Positions 8,866-18,869 of a DNA stretch of 39,547 nt are shown here, piece after piece. The translations under genes and the position numbers were made by a program. The stretch is from an uncultured Flavobacteriaceae bacterium. Its GTDB lineage: Bacteria; Bacteroidota; Bacteroidia; Flavobacteriales; Flavobacteriaceae. The stretch spans positions 1-39,547 of the forward strand of contig CALLIG010000091.1 of the NCBI GenBank assembly GCA_938009735.1. Direction: 5' to 3'. Numbering within the stretch: the stretch's first letter is position 1; every line of letters starts with the position of its first letter. The notes beneath the pieces were generated by a model. The model was given only the letters and a program-made list of their open reading frames with translations, made no database searches and was not told the DNA's origin.

Positions 8866-9618
8866 ATGGAGTACGGTATTTGTCCTCTTAGTGTTATTCC
8901 CATGCGATCAAGCGCAGATGATTCTGCAGAAATGATCTCTCAAATTCTTTATGGAGAGCATTTTAAAATCCTAGAGCGACGTAAATTCTGGAGTCGCATA
9001 CGCATAGCTTTTGATAGCATTGAAGGATGGGTTCAAAACAATCAAATTCAATTGATTGAGCAAGCAACCTATGAAACTATTCAAAGCTATAAAAATCCTG
9101 AATATGCAGCCGATCTAATTTCTTTTGTATCAAACAAAGCAGCTGTCTTGATTCCTATTGTAATGGGATCATCAGTTCACAATACCACCCTACTACCTAA
9201 TACTTTTGAAGGTCAAGCTATAAATGCTGTTACTAACAAGTCAGAACTAATCAAAACAGCGCTATTATACCTTAATGCTCCATTTCTTAAAGGAGGGCGC
9301 ACACCTTTCGGCATTGACTGTTCGGGCTTCACCCAAATGGTATATAAAATAAATGGATACCATTTAAAACGAAAAGCTACAGAGCAATCATTGCAAGGAG
9401 ACGCACTCAGTTTCATTGAAGAAAGCGAACCAGGAGATTTAGCCTTTTTCGATAACAACGAAGGTAATATTGATCATGTGGGTATTATTATGAAAGATAA
9501 CTACGTTATTCATGCACATGGTAAGGTACGGATTGATCGCATTGATCATACTGGAATTTTTAATACGGAGATTCGAGACTACACGCACTCGCTACGAGTC
9601 ATCAAAAAAATCATATAA
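8866..9618 (+). CDS. NlpC/P60 cysteine peptidase with N-terminal SH3-like domain (cell-wall hydrolase)
   Basis: A 250-residue protein. The first ~60 residues resemble a bacterial SH3 domain (YGICPLSVIPMRSSADDSAEM ... WVQNN in part), followed by a C40-type catalytic domain. The triad is visible: C152 in GIDCSGFTQMVY, H204 in IDHVGII and H216 or H218 in HAHG. Such enzymes cut D-gamma-glutamyl-meso-diaminopimelate bonds in peptidoglycan stems. No signal peptide is evident at this start, which is the only ATG that keeps the SH3 part; many flavobacterial orthologues look the same, so a cytoplasmic role on recycled muropeptides is possible. It lies 21 bases behind the thiolase and ends at a shared convergent terminator. 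Confidence 0.88.
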   Translation: MEYGICPLSVIPMRSSADDSAEMISQILYGEHFKILERRKFWSRIRIAFDSIEGWVQNNQIQLIEQATYETIQSYKNPEYAADLISFVSNKAAVLIPIVMGSSVHNTTLLPNTFEGQAINAVTNKSELIKTALLYLNAPFLKGGRTPFGIDCSGFTQMVYKINGYHLKRKATEQSLQGDALSFIEESEPGDLAFFDNNEGNIDHVGIIMKDNYVIHAHGKVRIDRIDHTGIFNTEIRDYTHSLRVIKKII

Positions 9619-9619
9619 A

Positions 9620-9651
9620 AAAACCTCCTCTGTTTTCACAAAGGAGGTTTT
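9620..9651. terminator. Bidirectional terminator between convergent genes
   Basis: AAAACCTCCT (9620-9629) pairs with AGGAGGTTTT (9642-9651) around a 12-base loop, with an A run on the left and T run on the right. It serves the NlpC/P60 gene on the plus strand and the TPR gene on the minus strand, which end 2 bases left and 21 bases right of it. Confidence 0.85.
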
Positions 9652-9671
9652 AATATTACAAAGAGTTTTTA

Positions 9672-10934
9672 TTACTCTCCTAATAACTTTTTGATACGCA
9701 TGAAGTTTTCATTATCTCCCATAGCACCATATATATTCTTCAATTGACTTAAAAGTCCTTGATTGTCTGGCTTAACTTTTAAAGCATCTTCTAAAATCTT
9801 AGCACCCTGACTGAATAAATCATCTTTATTTTGCTTTAATTCATCATATCGTGCGATATCTTTTCTAGAGTTGCCAAGTGTATTCATTTCATCAATTAAA
9901 CCGTTACCTTCATTTACATATGTCGTCGAAAGGTTCAACTGTGCATTTGTATAATCAGGATCAACTTCTAAAGCCTTAATGTAAGAAGCTCTAGCCTCTT
10001 CTAAATTACCTTGCTCCATATTAATAACTCCAATATTATAATGAAGATCAGCATTGTCTGGTTCCATTTCAGAAGCCTTTGCCATTAGTACCTTGAATTT
10101 ATCTTTGTCTCCTAATTTGTAGTGAAGGTTCGCTTCTTGCAAAATAAGATTAACATCATCAGGGTTACTAGCTCTAGCTTTCGCGTAAGCCTCAAGTGCT
10201 TTATCATCTTGACCAAGTTGTCCGTAAATTAAAGCTGTGTTCTTTACAATTTCAGCCGTTTTCGAAGGTGTCTTTTCGTCAATAGGATCTGAATACGTAC
10301 CTGACTTAACATAAAGGTCTCTTGTAACCTTGTCCATTTCTTCTACTTCACCAGTTTCTGTATTTGTAGCCTTATAAAGTGTTGCGCTACCATCGTAACC
10401 AACTTCTTGAAGCTCATTATAATACTCTAGTGCTTTCTCATAGTGAGCGCCATTAACAGCACTACTAGCTGCATAATACAAGTAAGAAGTATCTTTTGGA
10501 CTTATCTTATAACTCATATATAATTTTTCAGCTGCCTCTTTGAATTTCTTGTTCCCATTGTCTTCAACAGCAGAATTTACCAAGTCGGCTGTAACCGCAG
10601 CAAGTCTTTGGTTAGTTTCATCAGTATATTTTGCTTTTCCGCTTTTTTCTTCAACAGCTACAACTTCTTTAAAAGAATTTACCGCCTCAGTAAACGCGGT
10701 ATTATCACCACCTTTTGCTAATTCAGCATATGCTTTTCCTCTTAAAAAATGATACAGAGACTGAACTTTAGCATCCGCACCAGAAATCATGCCTGCTGCA
10801 CCTTCTAAAGCAGTTTTAGCAGCCATTGCATCACCGCCTTTAAGCGCTTTTTGTGCCGCTTTAATCTCATCTTTCTGAGCAAAACCGACCATCGTAAAAG
10901 ACATGGCCGCAAGTATTAAAATTTTAGTTTTCAT
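9672..10934 (-). CDS. Exported tetratricopeptide-repeat protein
   Basis: A 420-residue protein with a signal peptide (MKTKILILAAMSFTMVGFAQ, cleavage probably after AQ) and several TPR units, clearest at about 225-325 (GQLGQDDKALEAYAKARASN, then IGVINMEQGNLEEARASY). TPRs mediate protein-protein contacts; the partner is unknown, and the location is probably periplasmic. It lies 41 bases downstream of gyrA on the same strand and is probably cotranscribed with it. A gyrA-TPR gene order is common in Flavobacteriaceae to my knowledge. No catalytic motif is seen. Confidence 0.85.
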   Translation of the reverse strand: MKTKILILAAMSFTMVGFAQKDEIKAAQKALKGGDAMAAKTALEGAAGMISGADAKVQSLYHFLRGKAYAELAKGGDNTAFTEAVNSFKEVVAVEEKSGKAKYTDETNQRLAAVTADLVNSAVEDNGNKKFKEAAEKLYMSYKISPKDTSYLYYAASSAVNGAHYEKALEYYNELQEVGYDGSATLYKATNTETGEVEEMDKVTRDLYVKSGTYSDPIDEKTPSKTAEIVKNTALIYGQLGQDDKALEAYAKARASNPDDVNLILQEANLHYKLGDKDKFKVLMAKASEMEPDNADLHYNIGVINMEQGNLEEARASYIKALEVDPDYTNAQLNLSTTYVNEGNGLIDEMNTLGNSRKDIARYDELKQNKDDLFSQGAKILEDALKVKPDNQGLLSQLKNIYGAMGDNENFMRIKKLLGE

Positions 10935-10975
10935 TACGTACTTATTTAAAATATTAGTGTTAATTAATTTTGAGT

Positions 10976-13525
10976 TTATTCTTCTTCTGAGCTTTGGTTA
11001 TCTAGATCCGAACTTGGATTATCAATAGCCGTGCCATCTTCCGTATCTACTTCAATATCAAGAACATCCACTTCTTCTAGATCATCTTCGTCTTTCATTA
11101 CTTTGGCAACAGCGGCGATAGAATCATCCCCTTTTATGTTGATCAACTTCACACCTTGTGTTGCTCTACCCATCACACGTAAATCTTCAACGCTCATTCG
11201 AATGGCAATTCCAGAACGATTAATAATCATCAAATCATCAGAGTCTGTAACATTTTTAATAGCTACTAAGCCACCTGTCTTTTCTGTGATAGAAATAGTC
11301 TTTACGCCTTTACCACCACGGTTAGTTACGCGATAATCATCTATGCTGGATCTTTTACCATAGCCATTTTCTGAAACTACGAGTAATTCATCTTCGAAAT
11401 TATGAACGGAAACCATGCCAATTACTTCATCATTTTCATGCTGTAATGTGATTCCTCTTACACCTGAAGCGTTACGCCCCATAGGTCTTGTCTTGCTTTC
11501 TTCAAAACGAATTGCCTTACCAGATTTAAGTCCTAAGAAAATTTGACTTGTTCCTGTTGTCAATTTAGCTTCTAATAGCTCATCTCCCTCTCTAATACCA
11601 ATGGCATTAATACCATTTTGTCGAGGTCTTGAATATTGCTCCAAAGAAGTCTTTTTAACCGTACCCTTTTTAGTAGCCATAATCACATAGTGACTATTTA
11701 CATATTCTTCGTCTTTAAGATCTTGAGTACAAATGAATGCTTTAACCTTATCATCGCTTTCAATATTGATTAGGTTTTGTATAGCTCTTCCTTTTGACGT
11801 TTTACTTCCTTCAGGAATTTCAAAAACTCGCATCCAGAAACATTTTCCCTTTTGGGTAAAGAATAACATGTATTGGTGATTCGTACCAACAAATAGGTGT
11901 TCTAAGAAATCTTCATTTCTTGTTGAAGACGCTTTTTGACCCACTCCACCCCTATTCTGAGTTTTATATTCTGTAAGTGGCGTTCTTTTGATATATCCTG
12001 CATGAGAAATGGTAATAACCACTTGCTCATTCGGAATCATATCTTCCATACTTAAATCTCCACCCGCAAAATTGATTTCAGAACGACGCTCATCTCCGTA
12101 CTTCTCTTTAATTTCAAAAAGCTCTTCCTTAATAATATCCATTCTACGCTCTTTGCGATCTAAGATATCTTTTAAGTCAGCGATTGTCTTAATGATCTCA
12201 TCAAACTCATCACGAAGTTTATCTTGTTCTAGTCCCGTCAACTGACGCAGACGCATCTCAACAATTGCTTTCGCTTGAATTTCAGAAAGCTTGAAGCGCT
12301 CAATTAAGTTATTTCTAGCTTCATCACCGTTAGAAGAAGCTCTAATTATTTTAATAACCTCATCAATATTATCAGAGGCAATAATCAATCCTTCTAATAT
12401 ATGTGCACGATCTTCAGCTTTTTTCAAGTCGTACTTTGTACGTCTGACAACCACTTCATGACGATGCTCCACAAAATAGTGAATCATCTCCTTAACATTC
12501 AATAGTTGTGGTCTACCTTTTACTAAAGCAATATTATTGACACTAAATGAAGATTGTAGTGCTGTATACTTATAAAGGGTGTTCAATACTATATTAGGTA
12601 TAGCATCCCTTTTTAAGATATAAACGATGCGCATTCCATTTCTATCCGATTCATCTCGAATAGTCGAAATACCTTCTATTTTTTTTTCATTAACAGAATC
12701 AGCAGTCTTTTTAATCATATCAGCTTTATTAACCTGATATGGTATTTCCGTAACAATAATACATTCTCTACCTTGAACTTCTTCAAAAGTAGCTTTAGCA
12801 CGCATTACAACACGACCTCTACCGGTATGAAAAGCTTCTTTAACTCCATCATAACCATATATAATACCTCCTGTTGGAAAGTCAGGAGCCTTTATATGGG
12901 TAATCAATTCATCTATTTCAATGTCATTGTTTTCTATATACGCAATAGTACCGTCAATAACCTCAGTTAAATTATGAGGTGGCATATTTGTTGCCATACC
13001 TACAGCAATACCTGATGCACCGTTGACTAATAAGTTTGGAACTCTTGCTGGTAAAACAGTTGGTTCTTCTAGAGAATCATCAAAGTTTAGTTGGTGATCA
13101 ACCGTGTCTTTATCTATATCAGCCAACATGTCATCTGCGATCTTACGCATACGCGCCTCAGTATAACGCATTGCTGCTGGGCTATCACCATCGATCGAAC
13201 CAAAGTTACCCTGACCGTCTACTAACATGTAGCGTAAACTCCATTCTTGAGCCATACGAACCATAGAATCATATACAGAAGTATCGCCATGAGGGTGATA
13301 CTTACCTAAAACTTCACCCACAATACGGGCAGATTTCTTGTGTGAACTATTAGATCGAACACCTAATTCATGCATTCCGTAGAGCACTCTTCGGTGAACT
13401 GGTTTTAAGCCATCCCTGACATCTGGTAGTGCACGTGACACAATGACCGACATTGAATAATCAATGTAGGCAGATTTCATTTCGTCTTCGATGTTAATCG
13501 GTATCAATTTTTCGCCTTCCGCCAT
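10976..13525 (-). CDS. gyrA: DNA gyrase subunit A
   Basis: The DNA-breaking subunit of gyrase, working with GyrB to introduce negative supercoils. The 849 residues carry the winged-helix/tower core with catalytic Y121 (AAMRYTEAR), a long coiled-coil arm, and a C-terminal beta-pinwheel with the GyrA box QNRGGVG, ending in an acidic tail ([18 protein letters not shown]). This box distinguishes it from ParC. The quinolone-determining segment reads [13 protein letters not shown]: Thr82 and Asp86 occupy the positions of E. coli Ser83 and Asp87, so no classic resistance replacement is evident. The gene is divergent from clpC across a 259-base gap. Confidence 0.98.
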   Translation of the reverse strand: MAEGEKLIPINIEDEMKSAYIDYSMSVIVSRALPDVRDGLKPVHRRVLYGMHELGVRSNSSHKKSARIVGEVLGKYHPHGDTSVYDSMVRMAQEWSLRYMLVDGQGNFGSIDGDSPAAMRYTEARMRKIADDMLADIDKDTVDHQLNFDDSLEEPTVLPARVPNLLVNGASGIAVGMATNMPPHNLTEVIDGTIAYIENNDIEIDELITHIKAPDFPTGGIIYGYDGVKEAFHTGRGRVVMRAKATFEEVQGRECIIVTEIPYQVNKADMIKKTADSVNEKKIEGISTIRDESDRNGMRIVYILKRDAIPNIVLNTLYKYTALQSSFSVNNIALVKGRPQLLNVKEMIHYFVEHRHEVVVRRTKYDLKKAEDRAHILEGLIIASDNIDEVIKIIRASSNGDEARNNLIERFKLSEIQAKAIVEMRLRQLTGLEQDKLRDEFDEIIKTIADLKDILDRKERRMDIIKEELFEIKEKYGDERRSEINFAGGDLSMEDMIPNEQVVITISHAGYIKRTPLTEYKTQNRGGVGQKASSTRNEDFLEHLFVGTNHQYMLFFTQKGKCFWMRVFEIPEGSKTSKGRAIQNLINIESDDKVKAFICTQDLKDEEYVNSHYVIMATKKGTVKKTSLEQYSRPRQNGINAIGIREGDELLEAKLTTGTSQIFLGLKSGKAIRFEESKTRPMGRNASGVRGITLQHENDEVIGMVSVHNFEDELLVVSENGYGKRSSIDDYRVTNRGGKGVKTISITEKTGGLVAIKNVTDSDDLMIINRSGIAIRMSVEDLRVMGRATQGVKLINIKGDDSIAAVAKVMKDEDDLEEVDVLDIEVDTEDGTAIDNPSSDLDNQSSEEE

Positions 13526-13784
13526 TTTAAAATTTTGCTAATTTTTATTGATTAAAAAAGTAAGCCAATATACTCAAAATCGAAGCCTTTAAAGCACATA
13601 TCAAATACTTTAGTAAACAATTTATTAACACTTTCTTCGTTGTGATTAGTTTACAATTAGAATGTTAAATATTTTGTAATTCATTCCTTTTTTCGTCATT
13701 TCGAAATAATTAAATGAATTGAGGTATAGTATTTGCCTTAGATTGCTTGAGATTTACTAATTTTATTGCTGATAAGCAGAATTT

Positions 13785-16334
13785 ATGGATGATAATTTTT
13801 CCCCAAGAGTTAAAGATGTGATTGCTTTCAGTAAAGAGGAGGCGTTAAGGCTAGGCCATGATTTTATTGGCACCGAGCACCTAATGCTTGGTTTATTACG
13901 TGATGGTAATGGTAAAGCTATAAGCATTCTTGACGCACTTGATGTTGACCTAGACCACCTACGACGAAAAGTAGAAATTCTTAGTCCTTCAAACCCGAAC
14001 CCGAGTAGTCTTCAAAAAGATAAAAAGAACCTGCATTTAACAAGGCAGGCGGAAAGAGCCTTAAAGACCACTTTTTTAGAAGCTAAACTTTTTCAAAGTT
14101 CTTCTATTAATACAGCGCACCTCCTACTTTGTATTTTGAGAAATGAAAATGACCCAACCACTAAACTACTTCACAAGTTGAAAGTAGATTATGATGGTGT
14201 AAAAGAACAGTTTAAATTTATGATTACGAGTGACGATGATATAGTTGATGCACCTACTTCAGAATCTTTTCCGAGTGAAAATGAGGATACCAATGAAGGT
14301 AAGGAAAGTAGTTTTGGTGGAGCATCAAATCAAAAAGGGAATAAAAAATCCAAAACTCCGGTTTTAGATAACTTCGGACGCGATCTTACTGCAATGGCCG
14401 AAGAGAATAAATTAGACCCTGTTGTTGGTAGAGAAAAAGAGATTGAACGAGTTTCTCAAATTTTAAGTAGAAGAAAAAAGAATAATCCATTATTAATTGG
14501 GGAGCCTGGTGTTGGTAAAAGTGCCATTGCTGAAGGTCTTGCTTTACGGATTATAAATAAAAAAGTGTCACGCATTCTTTACGGAAAACGCGTGGTAACC
14601 TTAGATCTTGCTTCTTTAGTAGCTGGAACTAAATATAGAGGTCAGTTTGAAGAACGCATGAAAGCGGTTATGAATGAATTAGAGAAGAATGATGATGTTA
14701 TTCTTTTTATTGATGAAATTCATACCATAGTAGGTGCTGGTGGGGCTACAGGAAGTCTAGATGCTTCTAACATGTTCAAACCTGCATTAGCGCGTGGTGA
14801 AATTCAATGTATAGGTGCTACTACTTTAGATGAGTATAGACAGTATATTGAAAAAGATGGCGCTTTAGAACGTCGTTTTCAAAAGGTTATCGTTGAACCT
14901 ACTAGTGTAGATGAGACGATTGAGATACTTCAAAATATCAAAGGTAAATACGAAGATCACCATAATGTGAGCTATACTGATGAAGCTATTGTTGCTTGTG
15001 TTAAGCTGACGAATCGATATATGACGGATAGATTTCTTCCAGACAAGGCTATTGATGCCTTAGATGAAGCTGGTTCTCGTGTTCATATTGTTAATATGGA
15101 TGTTCCTAAGCAAATTGTTGAACTTGAAAAGCAGCTTGATGATGTTCGCGAATTGAAAAATAGCGTTGTTAAAAAGCAGAAATATGAAGAGGCTGCAAAG
15201 CTTCGTGATGACGAAAAACGTATAGAAAAAGAACTGGCTATTGCTCAAGAAAAATGGGAAGACGATAGTAAATTAAATAAAGAAACTGTTTCTGAAGATA
15301 ATGTGGCTGATGTTGTTTCTATGATGAGTGGGATTCCAGTAAATAGAATCGCTCAGACAGAAAGTAATAAACTAGCAGAATTACCTGAATTGATTAAAGC
15401 CAATGTAATTGGTCAAGATGAAGCTGTTTCCAAGGTTGCAAAAGCTATTCAAAGAAACAGAGCAGGCTTAAAAGATCCAAACAAGCCTATCGGATCATTT
15501 ATTTTCTTAGGTCAAACTGGTGTCGGTAAAACGCAATTGGCTAAAGTACTAGCAAAAGAGCTATTTGATTCTGAAGATGCTCTTATTCGTATTGACATGA
15601 GTGAGTATATGGAGAAATTCGCAATCTCACGATTGGTAGGTGCACCTCCAGGATATGTTGGTTATGAAGAAGGCGGTCAACTTACAGAAAAAGTACGTCG
15701 CAAACCATATTCAGTAATACTATTGGATGAAGTTGAAAAAGCGCATCCTGATGTCTTTAATATGCTATTGCAGGTTTTAGATGACGGTTACCTTACTGAT
15801 AGCTTAGGTCGAAAAATTGATTTTAGAAATGCAATTATTATTATGACTTCCAATATTGGAGCACGTCAATTGAAAGATTTTGGTCAAGGTGTAGGTTTTG
15901 GTACATCTGCTAAGAAATCTCAAGCAGACACTCACCAGAAAGGAGTTATTGAAAATGCATTAAAGAAAGCTTTTGCTCCAGAATTCTTGAATAGAATTGA
16001 TGACGTTATTGTTTTCAATCCTTTAGAAAGAGAAGATATTCATAAGATCATTGATATTGAGCTTGCTAAATTATACGCAAGAATTAAAGATATCGGTTAT
16101 GAATTAACGCTTACTGACAAAGCTAAAGATTATATCGCCGAAAAAGGATTTGATAAACAATACGGTGCGCGACCACTCAAAAGAGCCATTCAAAAATATA
16201 TTGAAGATACGCTAGCTGAGGAAATCGTTAATTCAAAGCTTGAAGAAGGTGATAGTATTCATATGGACCTTAATAAGAAGACCGAAGAGCTTACTATTAA
16301 AATTAAAAAAGCTCAAAAATCTACTAAAACCTAA
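13785..16334 (+). CDS. clpC: ATP-dependent Clp protease ATPase subunit ClpC
   Basis: A Hsp100 unfoldase of 849 residues that feeds proteins to ClpP. It has an N-terminal double Clp_N domain (1-145), a charged linker (about 147-195), AAA domain 1 with Walker A GEPGVGKSA (239-247), a UVR/coiled-coil segment (KYEEAAKLRDDEKRIEKEL, about 465-485), AAA domain 2 with GQTGVGKTQ near 575-583, and a VGF tripeptide loop at about 703-705 that fits ClpP docking. The UVR segment and loop mark it as ClpC rather than ClpB. It is monocistronic, ending at a strong terminator. No CtsR-type operator is recognisable in the 259-base upstream gap. Confidence 0.96.
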   Translation: MDDNFSPRVKDVIAFSKEEALRLGHDFIGTEHLMLGLLRDGNGKAISILDALDVDLDHLRRKVEILSPSNPNPSSLQKDKKNLHLTRQAERALKTTFLEAKLFQSSSINTAHLLLCILRNENDPTTKLLHKLKVDYDGVKEQFKFMITSDDDIVDAPTSESFPSENEDTNEGKESSFGGASNQKGNKKSKTPVLDNFGRDLTAMAEENKLDPVVGREKEIERVSQILSRRKKNNPLLIGEPGVGKSAIAEGLALRIINKKVSRILYGKRVVTLDLASLVAGTKYRGQFEERMKAVMNELEKNDDVILFIDEIHTIVGAGGATGSLDASNMFKPALARGEIQCIGATTLDEYRQYIEKDGALERRFQKVIVEPTSVDETIEILQNIKGKYEDHHNVSYTDEAIVACVKLTNRYMTDRFLPDKAIDALDEAGSRVHIVNMDVPKQIVELEKQLDDVRELKNSVVKKQKYEEAAKLRDDEKRIEKELAIAQEKWEDDSKLNKETVSEDNVADVVSMMSGIPVNRIAQTESNKLAELPELIKANVIGQDEAVSKVAKAIQRNRAGLKDPNKPIGSFIFLGQTGVGKTQLAKVLAKELFDSEDALIRIDMSEYMEKFAISRLVGAPPGYVGYEEGGQLTEKVRRKPYSVILLDEVEKAHPDVFNMLLQVLDDGYLTDSLGRKIDFRNAIIIMTSNIGARQLKDFGQGVGFGTSAKKSQADTHQKGVIENALKKAFAPEFLNRIDDVIVFNPLEREDIHKIIDIELAKLYARIKDIGYELTLTDKAKDYIAEKGFDKQYGARPLKRAIQKYIEDTLAEEIVNSKLEEGDSIHMDLNKKTEELTIKIKKAQKSTKT

Positions 16335-16354
16335 TTTTCGTAAGAAAATAGAAC

Positions 16355-16386
16355 AAAAGGAGTCATATATAATGACTCCTTTTTTT
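16355..16386 (+). terminator. Intrinsic terminator of clpC
   Basis: AAAAGGAGTCAT (16355-16366) pairs with ATGACTCCTTTT (16372-16383) around a 5-base loop, followed by more T. It lies 21 bases after the clpC stop and separates it from the next plus-strand gene. Confidence 0.9.
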
Positions 16387-16533
16387 ATTTCTAAAACTTA
16401 GGGTAGTAAGAAATGAAACACAGTAAATCGCAGAGCTAAGCAGTATACACGATATTTTCGTTGTTCATCTATTATTTTTTCCATTCGAGTTATGTAACTA
16501 TACTTTCGTCTAAGATGCTATAAAACATTTGAG

Positions 16534-16932
16534 ATGAGAGTGGGACAAACGAAGAAAACGATTATTGTTAGAGAGTACCAATTAGAAATCGGAACCGTTC
16601 AGGTATACGATAATTATATGGTATCGGTATTTGATGAAGGAGCAACATTAACTTTAGAGCGTGCTTATCAAATATTAGGAATTGCTGAAATACATTTTAG
16701 AGATAAAGATTTTGGCTATATCAGCTTAAGAAAAAACTCGTATGCTATAGATCCTACTGTATATACATATATAAGAGGTCTCGCTAACTTAAAAGCATTT
16801 GCAATAGTTTCTGTAAAGGAAATTGATATGCACAATTTCAAAATTGAAAAACTTTTCTATAAGAAGCCAATGAAATTCTTTATTGAATTTGACAATGCAT
16901 TAGCTTGGGTAAGACGCCGAGTTAAATCATAA
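16534..16932 (+). CDS. Conserved-looking hypothetical protein, 132 residues
   Basis: I do not recognise this family with certainty. The product is 132 residues, soluble, mixed alpha/beta, with no signal peptide or membrane segment; the N-terminus (MRVGQTKKTIIVREYQLEIG) and a late aromatic/basic end (ALAWVRRRVKS) stand out. The alternating strand-helix pattern, with VYDNYMVSVFDEG then a helix, resembles the SpoIIAA/STAS-like fold, but this is only a shape-level impression. It is a single-gene unit, bounded by the clpC terminator and its own strong terminator. The preceding bases contain TACTTTCG (16501-16508), one mismatch from the TAnnTTTG box, as a possible promoter. Confidence 0.75.
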   Translation: MRVGQTKKTIIVREYQLEIGTVQVYDNYMVSVFDEGATLTLERAYQILGIAEIHFRDKDFGYISLRKNSYAIDPTVYTYIRGLANLKAFAIVSVKEIDMHNFKIEKLFYKKPMKFFIEFDNALAWVRRRVKS

Positions 16933-16955
16933 AATTAAACTTCATATCTAAATAC

Positions 16956-16988
16956 AAAAAAAGGACCCTTTAATAAGGGTCCTTTTTT
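16956..16988. terminator. Bidirectional terminator between convergent genes
   Basis: GGACCCTT (16963-16970) pairs with AAGGGTCC (16975-16982) over a TAAT loop, flanked by seven A on the left and six T on the right. It serves the 132-residue gene on the plus strand and the NAD(P)HX repair gene on the minus strand. Confidence 0.92.
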
Positions 16989-17009
16989 ATTTGTATTATA
17001 TCTTCTTGA

Positions 17010-18554
17010 TTATTGTTGTGGCTGTTCTTCTTGAGGCTTAGGTGGCTCTGGCATTTTAAATAAATCAATAAAAGCCATTCCAATACCCTGTATGATTTTA
17101 GAAGCAGTTAAAGATTGATACCCAGTTTGCTCAACAGCAATATCACCTGCTCTACCATGAAGATATACTCCAAAAATTGCAGCCTTTAGTGGTTCGTAAC
17201 CTTGAGCAACTAAACCTGTTATAACACCTGTTAAAACATCTCCAGTACCTGCGCTTGCCATACCTGGGTTGCCAGTTGTATTGACATACGCTTTGTCATC
17301 ATAAATTGTAATGGTATTTGCCCCTTTGATAACTACTATGCAATCATATTTTTTTGAAAAGACTTTGGTTTTTTCAAGCTTATCAAAATCATCTTTCCAT
17401 TTTCCAATTAATCGTTCTAATTCTTTTGGGTGAGGTGTTAGAATAGTTTGAGGTGGTAATTTTTTAAGTGCTGTTTTCTTAAGTGATAGTATGTTTAAAC
17501 CATCTGCATCAACAACTAAAGGAGATTTATTGGCTTTAAGAAAATCTGTAAATGCCTTAACAGTAACATCATCAGTTCCTAGTCCTACCCCTACTCCAAT
17601 AACATCTGGAGAAATAGTGTATTCAATTTTCGAAATTATTGCATCACCTTCGGTAATAACGATAATCTCAGGTAAAGCTGTTTGCATGGGCACATAACCA
17701 CAATCAGGAATGTAAGCAGTTACCAAACCGCTACCGATATTCAAACATGCTCTAGCAGCTAATTGTACGGCACCAATCTTACCTTTGCTACCACCAATAA
17801 TAAGCGAATGCCCATGAGAACCTTTATGCGAAAATTTTTCTCTAGGGATGTAAAAAGGTAATACCTCATGCTTTCCAATAAGTTCATATTCGGTCTCTGT
17901 CTTGGTTAGAAATTCAGGGTCTAAACCAATATCTAAAATCTCCCATTGATTGCTATAAATTCCCGTTTCAGGAAGAAAAAAAACCAACTTAGGAGCTTGA
18001 AAACTCAATACAAAATTTGCTTTTACCACAGCATTTGCATCCTCAGGAAGTTTATCCGTATATAATCCTGACGGAATATCTACAGAAAGAATAAAAGCTT
18101 CTGTTTTATGAAGATGATCCATCAATTTTACTACCCAACTGGCTGGTTTTCTATTCAACCCAATTCCAAAAATAGCATCAACAATAATATCATCGCGACC
18201 AATTGCCGGAAGCATACATTCTGAATCCAAAAATTCTGGCCATATTTTACGATCCTTTAATCGGTCTAGATTAATTAGAAAATCTTTCGAACGTGTTTTA
18301 CTATAATTCACCACATAAACACCAATGTTATAACCATGCTCTTGTAAGTGCCTTGCTAAAGCAATACCATCTCCTCCATTGTTACCAATTCCGCAGAATA
18401 AATGAATTTTTACAGGTGCTCCCTGCATGCGTGAATGTATCCAATTAAAAATCTGAACTGCGGAACGCTCCATGAGTTCATCGCTCGTAATTTCTTGTTT
18501 TTCAATTGTAAATTTATCAGCAGCATAAATCTGCTCTGCAGAAAATATTTTCAT
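17010..18554 (-). CDS. nnr: Bifunctional NAD(P)HX epimerase/dehydratase (YjeF family)
   Basis: Repairs hydrated NADH and NADPH: the N-terminal domain (about 1-220) epimerises NAD(P)HX and the C-terminal ADP-dependent dehydratase (about 225-500) restores NAD(P)H. Visible signatures are FCGIGNNGGDGIALARHL and DAIFGIGLNRKP in the epimerase half and NTTGNPGMASAGTGDVLTG in the ribokinase-like half. At 514 residues it has the usual length of the fused bacterial protein. It ends in a Pro/Gln/Glu-rich tail (EPPKPQEEQPQQ) beyond the fold. It is divergent from the threonine operon and appears to be monocistronic. Confidence 0.95.
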   Translation of the reverse strand: MKIFSAEQIYAADKFTIEKQEITSDELMERSAVQIFNWIHSRMQGAPVKIHLFCGIGNNGGDGIALARHLQEHGYNIGVYVVNYSKTRSKDFLINLDRLKDRKIWPEFLDSECMLPAIGRDDIIVDAIFGIGLNRKPASWVVKLMDHLHKTEAFILSVDIPSGLYTDKLPEDANAVVKANFVLSFQAPKLVFFLPETGIYSNQWEILDIGLDPEFLTKTETEYELIGKHEVLPFYIPREKFSHKGSHGHSLIIGGSKGKIGAVQLAARACLNIGSGLVTAYIPDCGYVPMQTALPEIIVITEGDAIISKIEYTISPDVIGVGVGLGTDDVTVKAFTDFLKANKSPLVVDADGLNILSLKKTALKKLPPQTILTPHPKELERLIGKWKDDFDKLEKTKVFSKKYDCIVVIKGANTITIYDDKAYVNTTGNPGMASAGTGDVLTGVITGLVAQGYEPLKAAIFGVYLHGRAGDIAVEQTGYQSLTASKIIQGIGMAFIDLFKMPEPPKPQEEQPQQ

Positions 18555-18660
18555 AAATAGAAACTTATCTTATTGGTTTAATGGCAAATAGAATGTCTTT
18601 CGTCCATTTTGTGATTTTTACTCATGTTTTTTAACAATTCTGTAAAAATAATAACGGAGG

Positions 18661-18691
18661 TTTGTTTAGACTTTCAAAAGTACTACTTTTA
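18661..18691 (+). promoter_or_regulatory. Probable promoter of the threonine operon
   Basis: TTTG (18661-18664), a 19-base spacer and TACTTTTA (18684-18691) match the Bacteroidetes -33/-7 arrangement, with one mismatch in the TAnnTTTG box. A start about 7 bases on would leave a leader of about 10 bases before the Thr-rich leader ORF. The match is visual only. Confidence 0.45.
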
Positions 18692-18707
18692 CTACTTTAA
18701 TAGACTT

Positions 18708-18797
18708 ATGCTTTTTCAAAAAACGGACATAGCAACACTTTTTTCTAACACAAATGGCTACAGCTCTACAACTGCCACTACAACCCCTTTGGGGTAA
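18708..18797 (+). CDS. thrL: Threonine operon leader peptide (29 residues, 8 Thr)
   Basis: A short ORF begins at ATG 18708 and ends at TAA 18795-18797, 72 bases before thrA. It reads MLFQKTDIATLFSNTNGY and then SSTTATTTPLG, with eight threonines, five of them in the six-codon stretch TTATTT just before the stop. Such a cluster directly upstream of thrA is the hallmark of a ribosome-mediated attenuation leader: translation speed over Thr codons reports charged tRNA-Thr. Downstream, the stop codon lies in a small hairpin (ACCCC/GGGGT, 18783-18795, with outer ACAA/TTGT), but I see no GC-rich stem with a clean T run, so the terminator step is not identified. The leader itself is well supported. 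Confidence 0.75.
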   Translation: MLFQKTDIATLFSNTNGYSSTTATTTPLG

Positions 18798-18869
18798 ATT
18801 GTTATATAATATTCGTCCGTTACACCTATTTAGGTACTTGTTTCAAAAATTTATTCTAATTCCTGTATC

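Noticed and set aside
18824-18836. ACCT/AGGT hairpin before thrA as the attenuator terminator
   Set aside because: A 4-bp stem without a T run is too weak to call a terminator; it is mentioned only as context for the leader peptide.
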